A stretch of 64,000 bases of DNA from Variovorax boronicumulans (GTDB lineage Bacteria > Pseudomonadota > Gammaproteobacteria > Burkholderiales > Burkholderiaceae_C). Shown piece after piece: positions 57,417 through 64,000 of this stretch. The notes under the pieces are model-generated. The model had not been told where the DNA came from, did no database searches, and saw nothing but the letters and a program-made list of their open reading frames with translations. Location: positions 16,868 through 80,867 of the forward strand of contig NZ_VEDO01000025.1 of the NCBI RefSeq assembly GCF_007677875.1, in the 5' to 3' direction. Position 1 is the stretch's first letter. Each line of letters opens with the position of its first letter. A program made the position numbers and the translations under genes.

Positions 57417-59485
57417 GCGCTCTTCTCCGGCGCCGCACCGGCCGCCTTCTTGGCCGCGAACTCCGCGCGCAGCTGGCGCAGCTTCTCGCGCGGGTCTTCC
57501 TTCACCGTGGCCTTGTCCAGCCCCATCTCGGCGATGAAGCGGCTGGGCTGGGCCGGCACCAGGTCGCGGCCTTTCTTGCGCTTGCGCGTCCAGCTCACGG
57601 CCAGCGTGCGCTGCGCGCGCGTGATGCCCACGTACATGAGGCGGCGCTCTTCCTGCAGGCGCTGCGCGGTCTCGTCGCTGACCTTCTGCTGGCGGCCGTC
57701 GTCGTCGTCGTCGAGCTTGAACGGCAGCATGCCTTCGTTCACCCCCACCAGCACCACGTGCGGCCATTCGAGGCCCTTGGAAGCGTGCAGCGTGGACAGC
57801 GTGACGAGGTCCTGGTCCTGCTCGCGCTCGCTCATGGTGGAGAGCAGCGAGATGGTCTGCGCGACCTCCATGAGCGACTTCACCTCCGACTGCGTGGTGA
57901 CGCCGGCCGCATCGTCGATCTGCCCGCCGCAGCGGCCCGACATCCAGTCCACGAAGTCCATCACGTTGGACCAGCGCGTGGCGGCGGCCGATTCGCTCTC
58001 CTCGTTGTCGTAGAGGTGCTGCTCGTAGCCGATCTCTTTCAGCCACTCCATCATGAAGGCGCGTGCGGCCTCGGCCCCCAGGGTCTGGCGCGCGCGGTAC
58101 TCCAGATCGTTCACGTAACGCCCGAACTCGACCAGGCTCTCGTAGCCGCGGCGCGGCAGCAGGCTGGCCAGCGAGGACGAGAACAGCGACTCGAACAGCG
58201 AAAGCTTGTACTGCGTGGCGTACACGCCGAGCTGGCCCAGCGTCTGGTGGCCGATGCCGCGCTTGGGCACGGTCACAGCGCGCAGAAACGCCGGGTCGTC
58301 GTTGTTGTTGATCCACAGCCGGAACCAGGCGCACAGGTCCTTGATCTCGGCGCGGTCGAAGAAGCTGGTGCCACCCGAGACCTTGTAGGGGATCTGCGCC
58401 TTGCGCAAGGCCTTCTCGAAGGGCTTGGCCTGGTGGTTGGCGCGGTACAGCACGGCGAAGTGGCGAAAGTCCTTGTGCACCGAGTTGGCGCGCAGCGACT
58501 GGATGCGCGCGACCACGCGCTCGGCCTCGTGCTCCTCGCTGTCGGCATCGACGATGCGCACGGGCTCGCCCTCGCCCAGTTCGGAGAACAGCGTCTTGGG
58601 GAACAGCTTGGGATTGGGCCCGATCACGTTGTTGGCCGCGCGCAGGATGGCGCTCGTGGAGCGGTAGTTCTGCTCCAGCTTGATGACCTTGAGGTTCGGG
58701 TAGTCGACCGGCAGGCGCTTCAAGTTGTCCAGCGTGGCGCCGCGCCAGCCGTAGATGGACTGGTCGTCGTCGCCCACAGCCGTGAAGCGCGCGCGCTCGC
58801 CAACCAGCAGTTTCAGCACCTCGTACTGCGTGGCGTTGGTGTCCTGGTATTCGTCGACCAGCACATGGCCCAGCACGCGCTGCCATTTCTCGCGCACTTC
58901 CTCGAAGTCGCGCAACAGCCGCAGCGGCAGGCCGATCAGGTCGTCGAAGTCCACGCTCTGGTAGGCCGTGAGCCGCTCCTCGTAGCGCGCCATGATGCGC
59001 GCGATGATGCGCTCGTTGTCGTCCGCGGCCGCCTCTTCGGCCTGGGCGGACGACAGGCCCATGTTCTTCCACTTGCTGATGGTCCACTGCCACTGGCGCG
59101 CGGTGGCCGCGTCGGTGGTGCCGCCAGCGTCCTTGAGGATGGAGGTCACGTCGTCGCTGTCCAGGATGCTGAACTGTGCCTTGAGCCCCACGCGGTGGCC
59201 GTCCTCGCGCACGATGCGCACGCCCAGCGCGTGGAAGGTGCAGATCACCACGTCCTTGGCGGGCTTGCCGATCAGGCCCTTGGCCCGCTCGCGCATCTCG
59301 GCCGCGGCCTTGTTCGTGAAGGTGATGGCGGCCACGCCTTTGGCCGGCACGCCGGCCTGGATCAGCCGCGCGATCTTGGCCGTGATCACGCGCGTCTTGC
59401 CCGAGCCGGCGCCTGCCAGCACCAGGCAGGGGCCGTGCATGTAGTTGACTGCTTCTTGCTGGGCGACGTTGAGACCGGAAACCAT
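57413..59485 (-). CDS. rep: UvrD/Rep-family ATP-dependent DNA helicase
   Basis: A 690-aa superfamily 1A 3'-5' helicase. Motifs in order: Q motif region LNVAQQEAVNYMHGPCLVLA, Walker A AGAGSGKTRVI near residue 25, TFTNKAAAEMRERAK, VLVDEYQDTNATQYEVLKLL, GDDDQSIYGWRGA, LEQNYRST, LSTLHASKGLEWPHVVLVGV and EERRLMYVGITRAQ. Length and motif spelling fit Rep more than UvrD (about 720 aa). The Lys-rich tail (KEDPREKLRQLRAEFAAKKA) is family-typical. Rep restarts stalled replication forks. Start ATG at 59485. Confidence 0.93.
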   Translation of the reverse strand: MVSGLNVAQQEAVNYMHGPCLVLAGAGSGKTRVITAKIARLIQAGVPAKGVAAITFTNKAAAEMRERAKGLIGKPAKDVVICTFHALGVRIVREDGHRVGLKAQFSILDSDDVTSILKDAGGTTDAATARQWQWTISKWKNMGLSSAQAEEAAADDNERIIARIMARYEERLTAYQSVDFDDLIGLPLRLLRDFEEVREKWQRVLGHVLVDEYQDTNATQYEVLKLLVGERARFTAVGDDDQSIYGWRGATLDNLKRLPVDYPNLKVIKLEQNYRSTSAILRAANNVIGPNPKLFPKTLFSELGEGEPVRIVDADSEEHEAERVVARIQSLRANSVHKDFRHFAVLYRANHQAKPFEKALRKAQIPYKVSGGTSFFDRAEIKDLCAWFRLWINNNDDPAFLRAVTVPKRGIGHQTLGQLGVYATQYKLSLFESLFSSSLASLLPRRGYESLVEFGRYVNDLEYRARQTLGAEAARAFMMEWLKEIGYEQHLYDNEESESAAATRWSNVMDFVDWMSGRCGGQIDDAAGVTTQSEVKSLMEVAQTISLLSTMSEREQDQDLVTLSTLHASKGLEWPHVVLVGVNEGMLPFKLDDDDDGRQQKVSDETAQRLQEERRLMYVGITRAQRTLAVSWTRKRKKGRDLVPAQPSRFIAEMGLDKATVKEDPREKLRQLRAEFAAKKAAGAAPEKSA

Positions 59486-59514
59486 GGGAGCGTGGAGAGG
59501 GGCGCCGCCCGGCA

Positions 59515-59567
59515 GTGGCCGGCGGGCGCCGGATCATACAAAGCCCGGCAACGGGCCCGCCGGCCAC
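59515..59567. repeat. Long inverted repeat between divergent helicase and Bug genes
   Basis: GTGGCCGGCGGGC (59515-59527) and GCCCGCCGGCCAC (59555-59567) form a perfect 13-bp inverted repeat. An inner GCCGG/CCGGC pair (59528-59532, 59545-59549) extends the stem. It lies 30 bp from the helicase start in a 189-bp divergent gap. It could be an operator or an mRNA leader structure for the helicase gene. Confidence 0.5.
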
Positions 59568-59674
59568 AGGGGTGTCGCCGGCGGGACGCGGCTCGCCGCA
59601 AACCCGGATGCACCGGCACCGCCCTGCATCAAGAATGCGCCGCACCATCATTTCTTTCGAGGAGACCCAGCCGC

Positions 59675-60661
59675 ATGCCCCGTTCCGCGTTCCACCGCCG
59701 CCAGCTGCTGGCTCTGTGCGCCAGCGCCGCCTTCCTGCCATCCGTGCACGCCCAGGCGTACCCGAACAAGCCCATCCGCGTGGTGGTGCCCTACCAGGCC
59801 GGCGGGGCAACCGACGTGATCGCGCGGGTGTTCGGCGACAAGCTGGCCGCGCGGCTCGGCCAGCCCGTGGTCATCGACAACAAGGCCGGTGCCGGCGGCA
59901 TCCTGGGCACCGACACCGTGGCCAAGGCCGCGCCGGACGGCTACACGCTGCTGGTGACGCTGAGCACCTCCATCCTGATCAACCAGTTCCTCTACACCAA
60001 GCTGCCCTACAACCCGCAGAAGGAACTGGCCCTGGTCTCGCAGCTGGCCGCCGCGCCGATCACGCTGGCCGTGCACCCCAGCGTGCCGGTGAAGACCGGC
60101 CCCGAGCTGCTGGCCTACATGGCCGCGCACAAGGGCAAGGTCTCGTACGGCTCCTACGGCATCGGCTCGCATGCCCACCTGGCCGGTGCGCACATGAGCC
60201 GCGTGCAGAACGCCGACATGGTGCACGTGGCCTACAAGGGCGAGGCGCCCATGCTGCAGGACCTGATCGGCGGCCAGGTACAGATGGCCTATGCCAGCGC
60301 ACTCGGCGTCAAGCCGCACGCCGAGACGGGCCGGCTGCGCATCGTCGGCGTGACCGGCCCGCGCCGCATGAGCGTGCTGCCCGACGTGCCCACGTTGCTG
60401 GAACAGGGCATGACCGACGACGTGTACGGCGTGGTCGGCTTCATCGGCATGGCCGCTCCGGCCGGCACGCCGCGCGAGATCGTCGAACGCGTGGCGCGCG
60501 AGGTCCAGGCCATCGGCCAGATGGAGGACGTGCGCGCGCGCATCACATCCATGGGTTTCGAGACTGCCGCCAACGGTGTGCGCGACTTCGAGGCCGTCTA
60601 CAAGAAGGACCTGCCGATCTGGCAGAAGCTGGTGCAGGAGTCGGGCGCACGGCTGGATTGA
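59675..60661 (+). CDS. Bug-family tripartite tricarboxylate transporter receptor
   Basis: A 328-aa periplasmic binding protein of the Bug/TctC family, abundant in Burkholderiales. The signal peptide (RRQLLALCASAAFLPSVHAQ) is followed by AYPNKPIRVVVPYQAGGATD, VVIDNKAGAGGILGTDTVAK, APDGYTLLVTLSTSILINQF, GSYGIGSHAHLAGAHMSRV, VHVAYKGEAPMLQDLIGGQV and LPDVPTLLEQG. Bug proteins bind carboxylates and often act as orphans; no TctA or TctB is nearby. The start ATG at 59675 has GAGGAGA upstream. The amidase two genes downstream might act on a related amide. Confidence 0.94.
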   Translation: MPRSAFHRRQLLALCASAAFLPSVHAQAYPNKPIRVVVPYQAGGATDVIARVFGDKLAARLGQPVVIDNKAGAGGILGTDTVAKAAPDGYTLLVTLSTSILINQFLYTKLPYNPQKELALVSQLAAAPITLAVHPSVPVKTGPELLAYMAAHKGKVSYGSYGIGSHAHLAGAHMSRVQNADMVHVAYKGEAPMLQDLIGGQVQMAYASALGVKPHAETGRLRIVGVTGPRRMSVLPDVPTLLEQGMTDDVYGVVGFIGMAAPAGTPREIVERVAREVQAIGQMEDVRARITSMGFETAANGVRDFEAVYKKDLPIWQKLVQESGARLD

Positions 60662-60691
60662 GGCCGGCACGGGCCGTCACAATCGCGCCCC

Positions 60692-61654
60692 GTGCTTTCC
60701 ATCCTGTCCGTCACCTTCCCGTTCTTCGCGCTGATCCTGGCCGGCTACGTCGCCGCGCGGCGGCGCATGCTGCCGCTGGAGGCGATCCCGGGCCTGAACG
60801 GCTTCGTGCTGTTCTTCGCCCTGCCCTGCATGCTGTACCGCTTCGGCGTCAGCACGCCGCTGGCGCTGCTGCTCGATCCGGTGCTGGCGGCGGTCTACAC
60901 GCTTTGCGCGGCGGTGTTGGTGGTCGGCGTGGTGGTGGCCGACCGGCGCCGCCTGGGCTGGAACGACGCTGCCCTCGGCGCCCTGGTGGCGGCCTTTCCG
61001 AACAGCGGCTTCATGGGCGTGCCGCTGCTGGTGGCCCTGCTGGGCGCCAGCGCGGCCGGCCCGGTGATGCTGACGCTGGTGGTCGACCTGCTGCTGACCA
61101 CCTCGCTGTGCGTGGCGCTGTCGCGGCTGGACACGGCCGGCGCTGCAGGTGCCCGCCAGGCGCTGGCGCGGGCGCTGCAGGGCGTGGCGCGCAACCCCAT
61201 GCCCTGGTCCATCGTGCTGGGCATGGCCAGCCAGGCCTTGGGCGTGCGGCTGTGGCAACCGCTGGACGCCACCATCGCGCTGCTGGCCGCCGCGGCCTCG
61301 CCGGTGGCGCTGTTCACCATCGGCGCCGTGCTGGCACGCTCGCAGATGTTGGCCCACCGCGACGAGCACCGCCCCGTGCCCTGGCGCGAGGTGCTGCCCG
61401 TCGTCCTGCTCAAGCTGTTCGCGCACCCGCTGCTGGTGTGGGGCGCCGGCATGGGCGCCATGGCCCTGGGCCTGCCGATCACGCCGTTCGCGCTGTCGGC
61501 CATGGTGCTCGCCGCCGCCCTGCCCAGCGCCAGCAACGTCTCGCTGCTGGCCGAGCGTTTCGGCGCGAACAACGGCCGCATCGCGCGCATCATCCTGTGG
61601 TCCACGGCCGCAGCCTTTTTCAGTTTCTCGGGGGCGGTCGCGCTGCTGCGCTGA
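60692..61654 (+). CDS. AEC (auxin efflux carrier) family permease
   Basis: A 320-aa inner-membrane protein with about ten hydrophobic segments: LSILSVTFPFFALILAGYVA, PGLNGFVLFFALPCMLYRFG, GALVAAFPNSGFMGVPLLVA, TIALLAAAASPVALFTIGAV, VLLKLFAHPLLVWGAGMGAM and MVLAAALPSASNVSLLAERF. The NSGFMG and LPSASN blocks are family hallmarks. AEC permeases export or exchange organic acids (for example malonate, malate). The start is a GTG at 60692. It lies 30 bp after the Bug gene and 28 bp before the amidase gene, so the three are probably one operon. Confidence 0.9.
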   Translation: MLSILSVTFPFFALILAGYVAARRRMLPLEAIPGLNGFVLFFALPCMLYRFGVSTPLALLLDPVLAAVYTLCAAVLVVGVVVADRRRLGWNDAALGALVAAFPNSGFMGVPLLVALLGASAAGPVMLTLVVDLLLTTSLCVALSRLDTAGAAGARQALARALQGVARNPMPWSIVLGMASQALGVRLWQPLDATIALLAAAASPVALFTIGAVLARSQMLAHRDEHRPVPWREVLPVVLLKLFAHPLLVWGAGMGAMALGLPITPFALSAMVLAAALPSASNVSLLAERFGANNGRIARIILWSTAAAFFSFSGAVALLR

Positions 61655-61682
61655 ACCGCGTGTTCCATCCACCGGAGTCCAC

Positions 61683-63110
61683 ATGTCCTCACACCGCACC
61701 GACCAGTACGCGCTCGCCGACTGCACGGCCCACGAACTGGTCCAGCTCTACCGCACCGGCCAGGCCTCGCCGCTGGAGGCCGCCAGCGCCGTGTTCGGCC
61801 GCATGGACCGTGTGGACGGCAGGCTCAATGCCTTCTGCCACCTCGACCCCGAGGGCGCGGCCCAGGCCGCCCGCGCCAGCACCCAGCGCTGGCAGCAGGG
61901 CACGCCGATCGGTCCGCTGGACGGCGTGCCTGTGTCGATCAAGGACCTCATCCTCACCCAGGGCATGCCGACCCGGCGCGGCAGCGCCACCATCGCCGCT
62001 GACCAGCCCTGGGAGGTGGACGCCCCCGTCACGGCCCGGCTGCGTGCCGCTGGCGCCGTGATCGTGGGCAAGACCACCACGCCCGAATTCGGCTGTAAGT
62101 GCGAGACCAATTCGCCGCTGACCGGCCTCACGCGCAACCCCTGGAACCCGACCAGGACCACGGGCGGCTCCTCGGGCGGCGCGGCCGCGGCCGTGGCGGC
62201 GGGCATGGCGCCGATCGCCATCGGCACCGATGGCGCGGGCTCCATCCGCAACCCGGCAGCGCTGTGCGGCAACTTCGGATTCAAGCCCAGCTTCGGCCGC
62301 GTGCCGGCCTGGCCGCTCTCGCCGTTCGGCACGGTCGCGCACCTGGGCCCGCACACGATGAGCGTGATCGATGCGGCCATGGTCATGAACGTGATCAAGC
62401 AGCCCGATGCGCGCGACTGGACTTCGCTGCCCTTCGACCCGCGCGACTACCTGGTCGGCCTCAACGACGGCGTGCGCGGCCTGCGCGTGGCCTGGTCGCC
62501 CACGCTGGGTTTCGCCAAGGACGTGCACCCCGAGGTGGCCGCGGCCACGCTGCGCGCGGCCGAGGCCTTCGTCGCCATGGGCGCCCTGGTCGAGCAGGTC
62601 GACCCGGGCTTCGACGATCCGCTGGACATCTCCACCGGGTTGTGGTTCCTGGGCGCCTGGCAGGTCTGGAACGGCCTCACGCCGGATCAGCAGGCGCTGA
62701 CCGACCCGGACTTCGCGGCCCAGGCCCAGCTCGGCGCGCGCCTGTCCACCCTGGACGTGCAGGAGCTGCACCTGCGCCGTGGCGCGCTGGGCGCGCTGAT
62801 GCGCCAGTTCATGGGCGGCTACGACCTGCTGCTGACACCGGCCGTCTCCATCCCCGCCTTCGACGCACTGCCGGCCGGCCACCGGCCCATGGACGCCCAG
62901 AGCATGCTGGGCTGGTCGCCGTTCAGCTACCCGTTCAACCTCACGCAGCAGCCCGCCTGCTCCATCCCCTGTGGCCTGACCGAGGACGGCCTGCCGATCG
63001 GACTGCAGATCGTGGGCCCGATGTTCGGCGACGCGATGGTGCTGCGGGCCGCGCGCGCCTACGAGAGCATGCACCCGATCCCCCGGCCGGACCTGAACCC
63101 GCTGCTGTAG
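61683..63110 (+). CDS. Amidase signature family hydrolase
   Basis: A 475-aa amidase signature enzyme. Triad: K87 (PVSIKDL), cis-Ser S163 (TTGGSSGGAAA) and nucleophile S187 (GTDGAGSIRNPA), with the standard 24-residue spacing. LTPAVSIPAFDALPAG and IPCGLTEDGLPIGLQIVGPM complete the family pattern. The start is the ATG at 61683 with GGAG six bases upstream. It follows a Bug receptor and an AEC permease, suggesting hydrolysis of an imported amide of a carboxylic acid; the substrate is unknown. It is not a close copy of the amidase at 7193. Confidence 0.92.
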   Translation: MSSHRTDQYALADCTAHELVQLYRTGQASPLEAASAVFGRMDRVDGRLNAFCHLDPEGAAQAARASTQRWQQGTPIGPLDGVPVSIKDLILTQGMPTRRGSATIAADQPWEVDAPVTARLRAAGAVIVGKTTTPEFGCKCETNSPLTGLTRNPWNPTRTTGGSSGGAAAAVAAGMAPIAIGTDGAGSIRNPAALCGNFGFKPSFGRVPAWPLSPFGTVAHLGPHTMSVIDAAMVMNVIKQPDARDWTSLPFDPRDYLVGLNDGVRGLRVAWSPTLGFAKDVHPEVAAATLRAAEAFVAMGALVEQVDPGFDDPLDISTGLWFLGAWQVWNGLTPDQQALTDPDFAAQAQLGARLSTLDVQELHLRRGALGALMRQFMGGYDLLLTPAVSIPAFDALPAGHRPMDAQSMLGWSPFSYPFNLTQQPACSIPCGLTEDGLPIGLQIVGPMFGDAMVLRAARAYESMHPIPRPDLNPLL

Positions 63111-63170
63111 ACACGCGCTGATAATGCGCCCCGTGCACGCGCACGGCGCGCGGCAGGGAGGGGACGGCAC

Positions 63171-63938
63171 ATGACATTTCTCGCGATCGACATCGGCAAC
63201 ACCCGGCTCAAGTGGGCGCAGTACGACGCCCCGGCACCGGGTGCCCGGCTGCTGGCGCACGGCGCGGAATTTCTGGAGAACATCGACAAGCTCGGCGACG
63301 GCCCCTGGGCCGCGCTCAGCGAGCCGCAACACATGCTGGGCTGCCAGGTGGCAGGCGATGCGCTCAAGCGCCGCACCGAAGAACAAATGGAGCTGTGGGA
63401 CGTCACGCCGCAATGGGTGGTCTCGAGCAGCGAGGAGGCCGGACTGCGCAACGGCTACGACCACCCCACGCGCCTGGGCACGGACCGCTGGGTCGCCATG
63501 GTCGGCGCGCGCCACCGCGTGCTGCGCCGCGACGGGCCGCGGCCCATGGTGGTGGTGATGGTGGGCACGGCCGTGACCGTGGAGGCCGTGGACATCGAGG
63601 GCACCTTCCTGGGCGGCCTGATCCTGCCGGGCCACGGCATCATGCTGCGCGCACTGGAGTCCGGCACGGCCGGTCTGCACGTGCCCACCGGCGACGTGCG
63701 CGACTTCCCCACCAACACCAGCGACGCGCTGACCAGCGGCGGCACCTACGCCATCGCGGGCGCGGTCGAACGCATGGTGCAGCACCTGCAGCAGCACGCC
63801 GGCGAGGAGCCCGCCTGCATCATGACCGGCGGTGCCGGCTGGAAGATGGCGCCGCACATGACGCGGCCGTTCGAGCTCGTCGACAACCTGATATTCGACG
63901 GACTGCTGGAACTTGCGCAGGCACGCTTCGCGCGGTAG
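63171..63938 (+). CDS. coaX: Type III pantothenate kinase
   Basis: A 255-aa enzyme that phosphorylates pantothenate in the first step of coenzyme A synthesis. ASKHA-fold motifs are present: phosphate 1 [13 protein letters not shown] (residue 6), [19 protein letters not shown] with the catalytic Asp, [20 protein letters not shown] (phosphate 2 region), and [20 protein letters not shown]. The linking segment [20 protein letters not shown] and the GGAG motif TGGAGWKMA are typical. The start ATG at 63171 lies just after GGGAGGGGAC. birA, a common neighbour, is not present here. Confidence 0.95.
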   Translation: MTFLAIDIGNTRLKWAQYDAPAPGARLLAHGAEFLENIDKLGDGPWAALSEPQHMLGCQVAGDALKRRTEEQMELWDVTPQWVVSSSEEAGLRNGYDHPTRLGTDRWVAMVGARHRVLRRDGPRPMVVVMVGTAVTVEAVDIEGTFLGGLILPGHGIMLRALESGTAGLHVPTGDVRDFPTNTSDALTSGGTYAIAGAVERMVQHLQQHAGEEPACIMTGGAGWKMAPHMTRPFELVDNLIFDGLLELAQARFAR

Positions 63939-64000
63939 CGGCTTGTATCTTTAGATCCGACCGGCGCGGTAGAGTCTGGCGGCCGTTGAGGCGGCCAGAC

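Noticed and set aside
63939..64000. Possible tRNA or other RNA at the right edge
   Set aside because: No acceptor stem, TTC loop or anticodon arm can be drawn in the 62 bases available; nothing else is recognisable.

Overview
The window is very GC-rich and densely packed, with mostly short intergenic gaps. Gene content points to a betaproteobacterium of the order Burkholderiales, most likely family Comamonadaceae. The supporting signs are TRAP and Bug (tripartite tricarboxylate) solute-binding proteins, a DUF2277 protein, type III pantothenate kinase, PEP-CTERM proteins, and two interspersed repeats that I recall as typical of Comamonadaceae intergenic DNA. No tRNA, rRNA, CRISPR array, insertion sequence or prophage was seen.

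Layout. 1-11777: the truncated R subunit of a type I restriction system, a Na+/H+ antiporter-like permease, an AlkX/YcaQ-like DNA glycosylase, a GH100-like glycosidase, a YgiW-like periplasmic protein, an amidase, a divergent LuxR-type regulator and response regulator with a lux-box-like dyad between them, DUF2277, and a persulfide dioxygenase-rhodanese fusion. 11911-16942: a TakP-like TRAP transporter with a large DctM, AcuI and a small membrane protein. 17049-21280: TRAP module dctP-aroQ-dctQ-dctM and a divergent IclR regulator. 21334-30918: an eleven-gene, mostly overlapping operon for a type II secretion/type IV pilus-like machine (GspG, F, E, PilM/N/O/P-like proteins, a cohesin-bearing secretin, three more pseudopilins). 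30786-38044: exported proteins (ELWxxDGT propeller, two ThuA-like proteins, two PEP-CTERM proteins, a PQQ dehydrogenase with a C-terminal cupredoxin-like domain), then a second IclR paralogue. 39090-43348: a nucleotide cyclase-PilZ fusion, an SDR, a 3-dehydroshikimate-dehydratase pair encoded by two genes, and a chimeric UPF0158 gene. 43410-47333: a GGDEF-EAL protein, a cupredoxin and a DUF4394 lipoprotein. 47494-51537: a second TRAP-AroQ module with a TetR regulator. 51563-63938: DbpA, a CorC-like protein, phospholipase A1, a Rep/UvrD helicase, a Bug protein, an AEC permease, an amidase and CoaX.

Main reading. Several parts look like one catabolic and regulatory theme: acid uptake (two TRAP systems, each with its own type II dehydroquinase), 3-dehydroshikimate dehydration to protocatechuate, and a periplasmic quinoprotein dehydrogenase. 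A palindrome of the form [T/A]GGAA-N5-TTCCA occurs in three separate divergent promoter regions: dctP1/iclR1 twice, thuA/PEP-CTERM twice, and PQQ-dehydrogenase/iclR2 once plus an overlapping TTCCATATGGAA. This suggests that the two near-identical IclR proteins control a shared regulon joining the TRAP-AroQ module, the quinoprotein and the exported ThuA/PEP-CTERM proteins. The other striking observation is that two consecutive pseudopilin genes carry dispersed intergenic-type repeats inside their N-terminal leader peptides, the part removed by prepilin peptidase. All assignments come from reading translations by eye, with no database search.
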